DNA from: an uncultured Flavobacteriales bacterium
Lineage (GTDB): Bacteria > Bacteroidota > Bacteroidia > Flavobacteriales_F > PHOS-HE28
NCBI GenBank assembly: GCA_937872175.1
Contig: CALMPI010000016.1
Span: 124,001-188,000, forward strand
DNA: 64,000 bases
Direction of reading: 5' to 3'
Shown here piece after piece: positions 1-7,532 of this stretch (position 1 is the first letter of the stretch; every line of letters starts with the position of its first letter). Position numbers and translations under genes: made by a program. The notes beneath the pieces were generated by a model. That model searched no databases. It had not been told where the DNA came from and saw nothing but the letters and a program-made list of their open reading frames with translations.

Positions 1-413
1 GCCCACGCCCCCACCTGGCTCTCGCGCGGGCGCTCCCTGAAGTAGCGGTCGCTTTCCTCGGCGCTCACCTTCTCCACCTTGCCCTCGATGCGCACCTGCC
101 GCTCCTGCTGAGGCCAGAAGAACGACAGCGCCGCTCGTGGGTCGCGCTCCAGGTCCATCGCCTTGCGGCTGTTGTAGTTGGTGAAGAACACGAAGCCCTG
201 CGGGTCGAAGGACCTCAGCAGCACCACGCGACAACTGATGCTGAACGAACCCGCCGTGGCGAGGGTCATGGCATGCGGCTCCGGCAGGCCCTCCTCCTCG
301 GCGGCGCGCAGCCAGCGACCGAACAGCGCGAACGGGTCGTCACCCGCTTCGCTCTCCAGGAGCACGGCCTTGCTGTAATCGATCCGATGGTCCACCGAGC
401 GTTCGCGTTCCAT
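1..413 (-). CDS. pdxH: Pyridoxamine 5'-phosphate oxidase, N-terminal part (cut by window edge)
   Basis: Flavoenzyme of vitamin B6 metabolism that oxidises pyridoxine or pyridoxamine phosphate to pyridoxal phosphate with FMN. About 137 residues are visible from an ATG at 413. They include the family blocks 'MTLATAG', 'RVVLLRSFDPQGFVFFTNY' and 'SRKAMDLERDP', followed by 'ALSFFWPQQERQVRIEGKVE', the FMN- and substrate-binding core. The usual length is about 210 residues, so roughly a third is missing beyond position 1. A TATCTTCG element at 435-442 lies just upstream on the same strand. The gene is divergent from yqgE. Family assignment is firm; the C-terminus cannot be judged. Confidence 0.93.
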   Translation of the reverse strand, partial: MERERSVDHRIDYSKAVLLESEAGDDPFALFGRWLRAAEEEGLPEPHAMTLATAGSFSISCRVVLLRSFDPQGFVFFTNYNSRKAMDLERDPRAALSFFWPQQERQVRIEGKVEKVSAEESDRYFRERPRESQVGAW

Positions 414-434
414 GTTCCCCAATTGTGATGGCGC

Positions 435-442
435 CGAAGATA
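435..442 (-). promoter_or_regulatory. Bacteroidota -7 promoter element for pdxH
   Basis: TATCTTCG read on the minus strand, about 20 bases before the pdxH ATG. It fits the TAnnTTTG-type -7 consensus of Bacteroidota. The -33 TTG is not clear. Confidence 0.5.
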
Positions 443-487
443 TCCGTTCGAAGCCGCAGCCCGGTGCGCACCGACCGCGATCGGACG

Positions 488-495
488 TACCTTGA
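488..495 (+). promoter_or_regulatory. Bacteroidota -7 promoter element for yqgE
   Basis: TACCTTGA lies 12 bases before the yqgE ATG at 508, matching the position and form seen before several other genes in the window. Confidence 0.45.
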
Positions 496-507
496 CCTCC
501 GCACACG

Positions 508-1095
508 ATGGGCAGGGACCTCCTCGACCTCGATCCGGAGAGCACGGTGGCACCGGCGCGCGGCCGCCTGCTGATCAGCGAACCCTACCTGCCGGACCCC
601 TATTTCCGACGAACCGTGGTGCTGCTCTGCGAGCACAACGCCGAGGGCTCCTTCGGCTTCGTGCTCAACCGCCACCTCGACATGGACATCGGCGACCTGA
701 TGGAGAACATGCCGCCGATCCATACGCGCGTCAGCATCGGTGGCCCGGTGCAGAGCGGCAACCTCTACTACCTGCACACCTTCGGCGCCCGGGTGGAGGG
801 CAGCCTGGAGGTGATCGACGGCGTTCACATGGGCGGCGACTTCGACCAGCTCCGCGCCCTGCTCACCACCGACCCGCGGCTCTCACGCCATGTGCGCTTC
901 TTCGTGGGCTATTCCGGCTGGGGCGAGCAGCAATTGGAGAAGGAGCTCGGCCAGCGATCATGGATCGTGGCGAGGGCCACCAAGCGGCATGTGATGAACA
1001 CCCAGGTGAAGGACCTGTGGGGTGATTCGTTGCGGGCCATGGGAAAGGCCTTCGCCCCGTTGGCCAACTTCCCGGAGGACCCGGCGCTCAATTGA
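508..1095 (+). CDS. yqgE: YqgE/AlgH family protein
   Basis: A 195-residue cytosolic protein of the YqgE/AlgH (DUF179) family, whose biochemical role is not established. The N-terminus shows the family pattern 'GRLLISEPYLPDPYF' and 'RTVVLLCEHNAEGSFGFVLNR', followed by 'VSIGGPVQSGNLYYLHT' and, near the end, 'FFVGYSGWGEQQLEKEL'. Length is normal. The ATG at 508 is preferred because a TACCTTGA element lies just upstream. The gene is divergent from pdxH and convergent with the class IV aminotransferase, whose 3' end it overlaps by 8 bases. The grouping of yqgE with a class IV aminotransferase, a START-like gene and lptF/ribBA recurs in Bacteroidota (recalled, not checked). Confidence 0.93.
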   Translation: MGRDLLDLDPESTVAPARGRLLISEPYLPDPYFRRTVVLLCEHNAEGSFGFVLNRHLDMDIGDLMENMPPIHTRVSIGGPVQSGNLYYLHTFGARVEGSLEVIDGVHMGGDFDQLRALLTTDPRLSRHVRFFVGYSGWGEQQLEKELGQRSWIVARATKRHVMNTQVKDLWGDSLRAMGKAFAPLANFPEDPALN

Positions 1096-1930
1096 TCACG
1101 CTGCGCGACAGCAGATCGATCACCAGCTGTGCCGTGCGGTGCATGTACCGCTTGGTGCGGTAGGTGGCCACCCACTGCACCCCGCGCACGGCGTTGGTGA
1201 AGAACAGCTCATCGGCCGCCAGCAGGTTCTGCGGGTTCAGCGAGCACTCGTACACCTTGATGCCGTTCGCCAGCGCCAGATTGATCACCTGCATCCGCAT
1301 CACCCCCCCGAGGCAGCCGTCCGCGAGCGACGGTGTGTACAGCACCCCGTTGCTCACGATGAAGAGATTGCCGGTGCTGCTCTCGATGATGTTGCCCCGG
1401 TCGTTCTGCAGCAGGCAGTCGTCCAGCCCGCGCGCCTCGCTCCACAGGGAGGCCATCACGTAGTACTGGCAGTTCAATGTCTTGTGCACGGCCAGTGCGT
1501 TCACCGGCTTGCGCATGTCGGGGTAGATGTCCACCATCAGCCCGCGCTCGTTCAGCGTGTACGTCGCATCGGTCATCGGGGTCACCTCGATCGCGTACCC
1601 GCCCCGATGCGCGTCCGGACGGTAATGGCCCTGCGCATCGCGGAAGAGGGTGAGCCGGCAGCGGGCGCTCGGCGCGGCGTTGCGCTCGACCAACCGGACG
1701 ATGGCGCGCTCCAGGGCATCACGGTCGAGCCCGGGGGGCAGGTCGATGCGCAGCAGCTTGCATCCCTCCACCAGTCGGGCCCAGTGCGCATCAAGGAACC
1801 GCGGTCGACCGTTCACCACGCGAATGCTCTCGAACAGGCCGTCACCATAGTGAAAGGCCCGGTTCTCCAGCGTGATCACCGGCCGGTCCGCCGGCAGCAG
1901 CTCACCGTTGAGGTCGACGAAGCGTTCCAT
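1088..1930 (-). CDS. Aminotransferase class IV (branched-chain / aminodeoxychorismate lyase-like)
   Basis: PLP-dependent fold-type IV enzyme of 280 residues. 'HYGDGLFESIRV' near residues 27-38 is the family start signature, and Lys150 in 'LAVHKTLNCQYYV' is the predicted Schiff-base lysine. 'NIIESSTGNLFIV' is the PLP phosphate region. The family includes IlvE, PabC and D-amino-acid transaminases. The sequence alone does not separate them, although a short PabC-like length fits aminodeoxychorismate lyase. The ATG at 1930 begins 2 bases after the gmhB stop, so an upstream rhomboid-gmhB-aminotransferase operon is likely. A longer open frame upstream lies inside gmhB and is ignored. Confidence 0.88.
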   Translation of the reverse strand: MERFVDLNGELLPADRPVITLENRAFHYGDGLFESIRVVNGRPRFLDAHWARLVEGCKLLRIDLPPGLDRDALERAIVRLVERNAAPSARCRLTLFRDAQGHYRPDAHRGGYAIEVTPMTDATYTLNERGLMVDIYPDMRKPVNALAVHKTLNCQYYVMASLWSEARGLDDCLLQNDRGNIIESSTGNLFIVSNGVLYTPSLADGCLGGVMRMQVINLALANGIKVYECSLNPQNLLAADELFFTNAVRGVQWVATYRTKRYMHRTAQLVIDLLSRSVIN

Positions 1931-1932
1931 GT

Positions 1933-2427
1933 TCAACCGATGCCGGCGTGTTGCAGGGCCCTGGCAAGGCCCGAATTGGAGGGGATCAACAGGCCGCGCA
2001 CCCCCACCGAGGCGGCGGCCTCGATGTCGCGTTCCCGGTCGCCCACCATCACCGAACGCGCGGGGTCGATGCCGTGCAGTGCGATGGCGCGCTCCATGAG
2101 CAGGCCCGACGGCTTGCGGCAGAGGCAGCGTCCCTTCGAGGGATGATGAGGGCAATAGAGGATGTCGTCCACGCGGGCCCCGTGCTGGATGAGGTGGTCG
2201 TGAAGATAGCGATGCAGGCGCTCCACATCGGCCGGGGTGTACAGGCCCAGGCCGATGCCGCTCTGGTTGCTCACGATCACCACCGCCCAGCCCTTGCGGT
2301 TGAAGGCGGCCACCACCTCCGCCACATCGGGCAGCACCTCGAAGTCCTCCGGCCGCCAGGTGTGCTCTCCGCGCTCGCGGTTCACCACACCGTCACGGTC
2401 CAGGAAGAGGGCGGGCCGCAGGTTCAT
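1933..2427 (-). CDS. gmhB: D-glycero-D-manno-heptose 1,7-bisphosphate 7-phosphatase (GmhB-type HAD phosphatase)
   Basis: A HAD-superfamily phosphatase of 164 residues. The nucleophile motif 'FLDRDGVVNRE' gives Asp10 and Asp12. 'IVSNQSGIGLG' is motif II and 'MVGDRERDIEAA' motif IV. The cysteine/histidine cluster 'CPHHPSKGRCLCRKP' near residues 92-108 is the zinc loop characteristic of GmhB and related HisB-type enzymes. GmhB makes heptose-1-phosphate for ADP-heptose and LPS core. The start ATG overlaps the stop of the rhomboid gene by 4 bases, showing translational coupling. Histidinol-phosphatase activity is a less likely alternative. Confidence 0.87.
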   Translation of the reverse strand: MNLRPALFLDRDGVVNRERGEHTWRPEDFEVLPDVAEVVAAFNRKGWAVVIVSNQSGIGLGLYTPADVERLHRYLHDHLIQHGARVDDILYCPHHPSKGRCLCRKPSGLLMERAIALHGIDPARSVMVGDRERDIEAAASVGVRGLLIPSNSGLARALQHAGIG

Positions 2428-3047
2428 CCGGGGAGCAGGTCGGTGAGCGAACGGAAGAAGGCCGGCACCAGTGCCGGACGCAGCACCACCACGAAGAGGA
2501 CACCGTGAAGCGCCCCCATCAGGTGGGCATCGTGCGCCACATGATCCCCGCCACGCCGGTGCATGGTCCCTTCATAGATGAGGTAGAGCGCGCCGAACAC
2601 GGCCGATGGCAGGCCGAACGGCAGAAGGAACAGGCCCACCTCCGCCGTGGGCAGGATGAGGATGTGGGCGAAGAGCACGGCGGACACCGCGCCACTGGCC
2701 CCCACCGCCCGGTACCGCGGATCGTGCCTGTGCCGTCCATAGCCCGGCACGCAGGCCACCACGGCGGCCGAGACGTAGAGGATGACGAACGTCCAGGTGC
2801 CGGGGAGCGGGGTGAGCCCGGACAGGTAGCCCTCCACGAACGGTCCGAAGCCGTACAGCACGTACATATTGACGAAGAGGTGCGGCCAGTCGGCATGCAC
2901 CACGGCGTGGGTCACGAACCGATGGAGGTCGTTCCGGGCATGCACCACGAAGGGTTCGAAGGCCAGCGCATCGAACATCCGCCGGTCGCGGAACGCCAGC
3001 ACGGACACCAGCACGGTGAGGGCCAGGATGACCACCGTCGCGGACAT
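2424..3047 (-). CDS. Rhomboid-family intramembrane serine protease
   Basis: A polytopic inner-membrane protein of 207 residues with about six hydrophobic segments. The catalytic dyad is visible: Ser119 in 'GASGAVSAVLF' (GxSG) and His175 in 'HLMGALHG' (HxxGxxxG). The upstream 'HADWPHLFVNMYVLYGFG' supplies the conserved HxxxN of helix 2. Rhomboids cut transmembrane substrates within the bilayer; the substrate here is unknown. It is the first gene of a run coupled to gmhB by an ATGA overlap. A TACTTTCG element lies at 3053-3060, directly before the ATG. Confidence 0.92.
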   Translation of the reverse strand: MSATVVILALTVLVSVLAFRDRRMFDALAFEPFVVHARNDLHRFVTHAVVHADWPHLFVNMYVLYGFGPFVEGYLSGLTPLPGTWTFVILYVSAAVVACVPGYGRHRHDPRYRAVGASGAVSAVLFAHILILPTAEVGLFLLPFGLPSAVFGALYLIYEGTMHRRGGDHVAHDAHLMGALHGVLFVVVLRPALVPAFFRSLTDLLPG

Positions 3048-3052
3048 GCCGG

Positions 3053-3060
3053 CGAAAGTA
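3053..3060 (-). promoter_or_regulatory. Bacteroidota -7 promoter element for the rhomboid-gmhB run
   Basis: TACTTTCG on the minus strand, 5 bases before the ATG at 3047. The leader would be very short or absent. Confidence 0.45.
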
Positions 3061-3065
3061 GCGGC

Positions 3066-3512
3066 TCAGTACGTGTGGTCGCGGATCACCCGCCATCCCT
3101 GGGGGCCCTGCTGCCAAAGCAGGCTGAAGCCCCCGCTCAAGGTGTCGGCGGACCGGAACAGGCTCCAGGTGCCGGTGCACCACGCGTGCTCAGGACCCAC
3201 GGCCAGCACCTCGGAGATGCCGAAGTGCAGGTCGCCCATCGCGGCCTTGTCCGTGTACCGCTCCAGGTAGCGCCGGGTCACCGCCTCACGCCCGCACGTG
3301 CGCTCCTTTGCCGTGATGAAGCAAGCCCCTTCGGCATATCCGGCCATGAAGCCGTGGATATCGCCCCGGTCCCACGCCTCCTCCTGTTCCGCCATCACCT
3401 TGGTCACGGCCGCCCGCACCTCCATGTCGTGGAAGTCCTTGCGCTCCGCCGAACAGCCCACAAGCCATAGCGGGAGGGCGAGCACCAGATGACGCATCGG
3501 GGTGGTGGTCAT
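3066..3512 (-). CDS. NTF2/SnoaL-like (DUF4440-type) lipoprotein
   Basis: A protein of 148 residues starting with a lipoprotein signal: basic start, 'LVLALPLWLVGC' and then Ser-Ala, so Cys20 would be lipidated. The mature part has the cystatin-like NTF2/SnoaL pattern: 'VTKVMAEQEEAWDRGDIHGFM' (helix), 'FITAKERTCGREAVTRRYLERY' and the closing strands ending 'WRVIRDHTY'. Members are small cone-shaped proteins of mostly unknown role, often calcium/calmodulin kinase II association-like or ketosteroid-isomerase-like. No active-site residues can be assigned. It sits between the rhomboid operon and tRNA-Met and may be read through from neither. Confidence 0.75.
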   Translation of the reverse strand: MTTTPMRHLVLALPLWLVGCSAERKDFHDMEVRAAVTKVMAEQEEAWDRGDIHGFMAGYAEGACFITAKERTCGREAVTRRYLERYTDKAAMGDLHFGISEVLAVGPEHAWCTGTWSLFRSADTLSGGFSLLWQQGPQGWRVIRDHTY

Positions 3513-3522
3513 GGGGCCATTG

Positions 3523-3547
3523 AAAAAGCCCCCGTGCAGGGGGCTTT
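3523..3547 (-). terminator. Rho-independent terminator downstream of tRNA-Met
   Basis: On the minus strand AAAGCCCCC pairs with GGGGGCTTT around a five-base loop and ends in a T-run. It begins right after the tRNA-Met 3' end, so it most likely ends that transcript. It also precedes the DUF4440-like gene, which then needs its own promoter. Confidence 0.75.
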
Positions 3548-3548
3548 G

Positions 3549-3622
3549 TAGCGCGGGAGAGACTTGAACTCTCGACCTCAGGATTATGAATCCTGCGCTC
3601 TGACCAGCTGAGCTACCGCGCC
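3549..3622 (-). tRNA. tRNA-Met (anticodon CAT)
   Basis: A 74-base cloverleaf. The acceptor GGCGCGG pairs with CCGCGCT (one G-T), the D arm begins TAGCTCAGC, the anticodon loop is TTCATAA and the T arm is GAGAG-TTCAAGT-CTCTC. CCA is not encoded. CAT could also be tRNA-Ile2 (lysidine-modified) or initiator. The first acceptor pair is not the initiator mismatch, and the GGAT/ATCC anticodon stem resembles elongator Met of Bacteroidota. Confidence 0.9.
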
Positions 3623-3661
3623 ATCGGCCTTGGTCCGGCCTGCGCCGGGCGAAAGGGGCGG

Positions 3662-3669
3662 CAAATATA
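3662..3669 (-). promoter_or_regulatory. Bacteroidota -7 promoter element for tRNA-Met
   Basis: TATATTTG on the minus strand, 40 bases before the mature tRNA 5' end; a near-consensus element. Confidence 0.5.
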
Positions 3670-3726
3670 GCAGGCCTCCCGTACCGGCCCGAGCGCCGCC
3701 GTTCTTGCGTGGGCGTGCGGAATTTC

Positions 3727-3734
3727 TACCTTGC
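3727..3734 (+). promoter_or_regulatory. Bacteroidota -7 promoter element for the START-like gene
   Basis: TACCTTGC, 7 bases before the ATG at 3742. It would leave a GTG at 3709 upstream of transcription and so helps to decide the start. Confidence 0.5.
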
Positions 3735-3741
3735 CCGGACC

Positions 3742-4878
3742 ATGGCCAAGTCCCGCACCAGCAAGAAACCGGCGCGCCGCGCACCCCGGCCCGCTCCGAA
3801 GAAAGCGGCGCCCGGCAAGGGACGGCCGGCGGTCCGATCCGTCCGGAAGAAGGAGGAGAAGAAGAAGAAACCGACATCACGGCCCGGATCGGGGAAAGCC
3901 GGACCGGTGGCCCGGACGCGGAAGGCGGCCCCCAAGCGGTCCGGCGCGAAGCGACCGGCTGCGACGGTGCGGCGCGGCACGCCCGCATCACCGGCGAAAC
4001 GGTCCTCAGGAGCGATCGTCCGCGGACCGGCGAAGAAGCAGGCTTCGCGGCCGGTGCCGCGGAAACCGGTGAAAAAGGCGGCCACCGTTGGAACGGGCGT
4101 GAAGGGCAGGCCTGCCCCACGAAAGCCGGCGGCCCCGGTTCGGAAGCCCGCACCGGTCAAGGCGGCAGGGACCGTGAAGGCCGGCACGCCGCGAAAGGCC
4201 GCACCGGCGGCGAAGCGAACCGCCCCCACCCCTGCGGCCCGCAAGGCGGCCTCGGCGCCGAAGGTGGCGCAGAAGCCGGTCGCGGCGCAGAAGAAAGCCG
4301 CGCCCGCTCCCACCAAGGCCACGACCCGTCCGGCCGCCGCGCCTCCGCCACCTGCCGCCAAGCCGGCAGCGAAGGCCCCGGTCAGCGGCGGCACCAATCC
4401 GAAGTCCGCTGCCCCGGCCAGGCCACCTGCGCCCCCGGTCCAGGCGGTGATGATGGGCGTGGAGCCCGCTGCGCAACCGGCGCGCGCGCTGAAGCGGGCG
4501 TTGAAGGAGCGGTACCAGGCGGAGTTCTACATGCGCTCCACGCCCAGCGTGCTGTTCGAGCTGATCAGCACGCCCAGCGGGTTCAGCGAATGGTTCTGCG
4601 ATGACGTGAACGTACGCGGGGACGAGTTCGCCTTCGAGTGGGGCGGTGACGTGCAGAAGGCGCTGTGCATCGGCCGCCGCGCCGGTGAGCTCATGCGCTT
4701 CCGCTGGCTGGAGGACGAGGACCCCGGGGCCTACTTCGAGCTGCGCATCCGCATCGACCCGATGACGAACGATGTGGCCCTGGTGGTGACGGACCACGCC
4801 TGGCCGCAGGACCTGGAGAGCGCACGCCAGCTCTGGGCCTCGCAGGTGGCGCACCTCATGCGGGTGATCGGCTCCTGA
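3742..4878 (+). CDS. START-like domain protein with a 250-residue Lys/Ala/Pro-rich (histone H1-like) N-terminal tail
   Basis: A 378-residue protein of two very unlike halves. Residues 1-250 are almost only Lys, Arg, Ala, Pro, Thr and Ser, with 'KKAA', 'RKPA' and 'AAPAP' units recurring, as in histone H1 or AlgP-like tails; there is no hydrophobic core. Residues 256-378 ('ERYQAEFYMRSTPSVLFELI' onward, 'EWFCDDV', ending 'LWASQVAHLMRVIGS') match the Bacteroidota START-like domain, normally a stand-alone protein of about 130 residues. The ATG at 3742 is chosen over a GTG at 3709 because a TACCTTGC element lies at 3727-3734. The tail suggests nucleic-acid or polyanion binding; this is inference. 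The next gene is lptF. Confidence 0.82.
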   Translation: MAKSRTSKKPARRAPRPAPKKAAPGKGRPAVRSVRKKEEKKKKPTSRPGSGKAGPVARTRKAAPKRSGAKRPAATVRRGTPASPAKRSSGAIVRGPAKKQASRPVPRKPVKKAATVGTGVKGRPAPRKPAAPVRKPAPVKAAGTVKAGTPRKAAPAAKRTAPTPAARKAASAPKVAQKPVAAQKKAAPAPTKATTRPAAAPPPPAAKPAAKAPVSGGTNPKSAAPARPPAPPVQAVMMGVEPAAQPARALKRALKERYQAEFYMRSTPSVLFELISTPSGFSEWFCDDVNVRGDEFAFEWGGDVQKALCIGRRAGELMRFRWLEDEDPGAYFELRIRIDPMTNDVALVVTDHAWPQDLESARQLWASQVAHLMRVIGS

Positions 4879-4884
4879 GGCAGG

Positions 4885-4892
4885 TACCTTTG
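4885..4892 (+). promoter_or_regulatory. Bacteroidota -7 promoter element for lptF
   Basis: TACCTTTG, a full match to TAnnTTTG, 32 bases before the lptF ATG and just after the START-like gene stop. Confidence 0.6.
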
Positions 4893-4924
4893 CGCCCATC
4901 GGCCCCGCCGCCGTCCTCCTCGGG

Positions 4925-6358
4925 ATGAAGCGCCTTCACCGCATGATCACCACTGCCTACCTGGGCCCGCTGGTGGTCACCTTCGGCATCGTGCTCTTCA
5001 TCCTGAGCATGCAGTTCCTGTGGAAGTACGTGGACGACCTGATGGGCAAGGGGCTGCCTTGGTACACCCTCACCGAACTGCTGGTGTACGCCACGGCGAG
5101 CTTCGTACCGCTGGCCCTGCCCCTGGCCGTGCTGCTCAGTTCGATCATGACCATGGGCGGGCTCGGAGAGAACAGCGAGCTTGTTCCGATGCGCTCGGCC
5201 GGCCTCCACCTGTTCCGCATCCTGCGGCCGCTGGTGGTGCTGGTGATGCTGCTCTCCGGCCTGTCGTTCCTCTTCAGCAACAACGTGCTGCCCGTGGCCA
5301 ACCTGCGCTTCCACAGCCTGCTTTGGGACGTGACCCGGAAGAAGCCCGCGATGAACCTGCGGCCCGGGGTCTTCTACAACGGCATCGACGGACTGAGCAT
5401 CCGCGTGCGGGACAAGGCCGAGGACGGGACCCTCTCCGATGTGCTGATCTACGACCACCGTGAGCCGTTCCAGGGGAATCGTACCGTGGTGCGCGCCCGC
5501 AGCGGCACCATGCAGCGCAGCGCCGATGGAGGCAGCCTTCTGCTGACCCTTCGCGACGGCCATTTCTACGACGCGCGCGACCCCTCTGGGCGCAAGGGAA
5601 GGACGGACGCCCTGGTGCATGGCACCTTCGCGACGGACGTGGTGCGCCTCGACCTCAGCGGGCTGGGGCTTCAGCGCACCGATGAGGACCTGTTCAAGGA
5701 CAACTACAAGATGCAGACGATCGGCCAGCTGGCGCGCACCGAGGATTCGTTGATGAGCGCGTTCCGCGAGCGGGTGGCGATGCAGGAAAGCTACCTGCAC
5801 AACGCCTTCCGTGCGCTGCGCGACAGCCTCCCGGTGGCGGGCACGCCGACGGCCGCTTCTTCCGGCACGGGCTCCCTGCCGACGCCGGCCCTGCACGACC
5901 AGGCGATCGACATGGCGCGCGCCACCATGAACTTCCTGGAGCGCACCGACGAGGAGCGCAAGGGCAGCCTTGAGCAGATCGCACGGCACGGCGTGGAGTG
6001 GCACCGCAAGCTGATGCTCGCCATCGCCTGCCTGATCTTCTTCTTCATCGGCGCGCCCCTCGGAGCCATCATCCGCAAAGGCGGCATGGGCCTGCCCACC
6101 GTGTTCGCCATCGTCTTCTTCCTCATCTTCCACATCATCTCCTTCAGCACCGAGAAGCTCGTCATCAGCCTGAAGCTGGCCCCCTGGCCCGGCATGTGGA
6201 TCAGCAGCCTGGTGCTGCTCCCCATCGGCATCTGGCTCACCTGGAAGGCCGCCACCGATAGCCCCCTGTTGGACCGCGATGCCTATTATCGCGGCTGGTA
6301 CCGGCTCAGAACCTTGCTGCGCGGCCGGCGTGATGCGGATCCTTCAGCTGTGCCATAA
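4925..6358 (+). CDS. LptF/LptG family permease (LPS export ABC transporter membrane subunit)
   Basis: A 477-residue inner-membrane protein of the YjgP/YjgQ family. LptF/LptG pairs work with the LptB ATPase to pull LPS from the inner membrane. The N-terminal half has the first membrane helices ('TTAYLGPLVVTFGIVLFILSM', 'ASFVPLALPLAVLLSSIMTM') and the family motif 'GGLGENSELVPMRSAG'. A soluble periplasmic stretch follows (about residues 140-350), then the last three helices starting 'LMLAIACLIFFFIGAPLGA'. The periplasmic part is longer than in E. coli LptF, as is usual in Bacteroidota. The last 26 bases overlap the first glycosyltransferase gene. Confidence 0.92.
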   Translation: MKRLHRMITTAYLGPLVVTFGIVLFILSMQFLWKYVDDLMGKGLPWYTLTELLVYATASFVPLALPLAVLLSSIMTMGGLGENSELVPMRSAGLHLFRILRPLVVLVMLLSGLSFLFSNNVLPVANLRFHSLLWDVTRKKPAMNLRPGVFYNGIDGLSIRVRDKAEDGTLSDVLIYDHREPFQGNRTVVRARSGTMQRSADGGSLLLTLRDGHFYDARDPSGRKGRTDALVHGTFATDVVRLDLSGLGLQRTDEDLFKDNYKMQTIGQLARTEDSLMSAFRERVAMQESYLHNAFRALRDSLPVAGTPTAASSGTGSLPTPALHDQAIDMARATMNFLERTDEERKGSLEQIARHGVEWHRKLMLAIACLIFFFIGAPLGAIIRKGGMGLPTVFAIVFFLIFHIISFSTEKLVISLKLAPWPGMWISSLVLLPIGIWLTWKAATDSPLLDRDAYYRGWYRLRTLLRGRRDADPSAVP

Positions 6359-7532
6359 GCCCCCCTACCCGCCCATCGACGGCGGCAGCAAGGCCATGCA
6401 CAACCTCACGCGGGGCCTGCTGGCCGTGGGGCATTCGGTGAAGGTGATGTGCATCCACACCCCCAAGCATCCCCTGGACATCGATGCGCTGCCCGACGAC
6501 TACCGCCGGGCCACCGACATCGAGGGCGTGTTCGTGGACACGAGCCTCAACGTGGTCGACGCCTTCACCGACCTGATCACGGCCGACAACTACAACATCA
6601 GCCGGTTCTTCTCGCCGGACATGGACATCGCGCTCATCCGCGTGCTCAGCGCCCACCCTTTCGACGTGGTGCTGCTGGAGAGCCTGTTCATGACCCCCTA
6701 CATCGCCACCATCCGCCGCTACACCGATGCGCTGGTGGTGCTGCGGTCGCACAACCTGGAGCACGTGCTGCAGGAGCGCATCGCCAGCGGTGAACGCAAC
6801 TTCATCAAGCGGCCCTACCGTCGATTCCTCGCCCGCCAGTTGAAGGAGTACGAGATGGCCGTGCTGGACCGGGTGGACGGTGTGGCCGCCATCAGTCCGG
6901 CGGATGCCGCCCATTTCGAGGCGCACGGCTCGCGCACACCGATCGCCACCATCCCCTTCGGCGTGGACCCGGCCGAGCACGAGCGTCCGCTGCCCGGCGG
7001 ACGGACGGTGTTCTTCCACCTGGGCAGCATGGACTGGGAGCCGAACCTCGAAGGCATCCGATGGTTGGTGGCGGAGGTCTGGCCCCGCGTCATCGCCCGC
7101 CATCCGGAGGCACGCCTGCACCTGGCCGGCAATCGGATGCCCGACGACCTGCTGAAGCTGGACCTTCCCGGTCTTCAGGTGAAAGGCCGTGTGAAGAACG
7201 CCGAACAATACATCGCCGAGCGCCATGTGATGGTGGTACCCCTGCACAGCGGCGGCGGCATGCGGGTGAAGATCATCGAGGGCATGGCCATGGGCCGGTG
7301 CGTCATCAGCACCACCATCGGCGCCGAGGGCATCGCCGTCACACATGACCACGACATCCTGCTGGCGGACACGGCCGCCGCCTTTGCGCGGCAGATGATG
7401 CGCACCCTCGACGAGCCGGGCCTTGTGGCCACGATCGGGGCCAACGCCCGCGCCACCATCGTGGGCCACTACAGCGATGCACGCATCATCCACGACCTCC
7501 AGGGCTTCCTTCGCAGCCTCGAACACGCATGA
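6333..7532 (+). CDS. Glycosyltransferase, GT4-type (GT-B fold)
   Basis: A 399-residue GT-B glycosyltransferase. The N-terminus 'MRILQLCHKPPYPPIDGG' carries the glycine-rich acceptor-side loop. The C-terminal domain shows 'FFHLGSMDWEPNLEGI' and the GT4 nucleotide-sugar motif 'GGGMRVKIIEGMAMGRCVIS' with the E-x7-E-like spacing. It probably transfers a sugar to a lipid-linked glycan or LPS. The start at 6333 rather than 6279 is chosen because the family pattern begins there; it overlaps lptF by 26 bases. It is followed by a second GT4 gene with a 4-base ATGA overlap. Donor and acceptor are unknown. Confidence 0.88.
   Translation: MRILQLCHKPPYPPIDGGSKAMHNLTRGLLAVGHSVKVMCIHTPKHPLDIDALPDDYRRATDIEGVFVDTSLNVVDAFTDLITADNYNISRFFSPDMDIALIRVLSAHPFDVVLLESLFMTPYIATIRRYTDALVVLRSHNLEHVLQERIASGERNFIKRPYRRFLARQLKEYEMAVLDRVDGVAAISPADAAHFEAHGSRTPIATIPFGVDPAEHERPLPGGRTVFFHLGSMDWEPNLEGIRWLVAEVWPRVIARHPEARLHLAGNRMPDDLLKLDLPGLQVKGRVKNAEQYIAERHVMVVPLHSGGGMRVKIIEGMAMGRCVISTTIGAEGIAVTHDHDILLADTAAAFARQMMRTLDEPGLVATIGANARATIVGHYSDARIIHDLQGFLRSLEHA

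Noticed and set aside
3549..3622. CAT tRNA as initiator tRNA
   Set aside because: The first acceptor pair is G-T rather than the open initiator mismatch and the anticodon stem is not of the GGG/CCC type.
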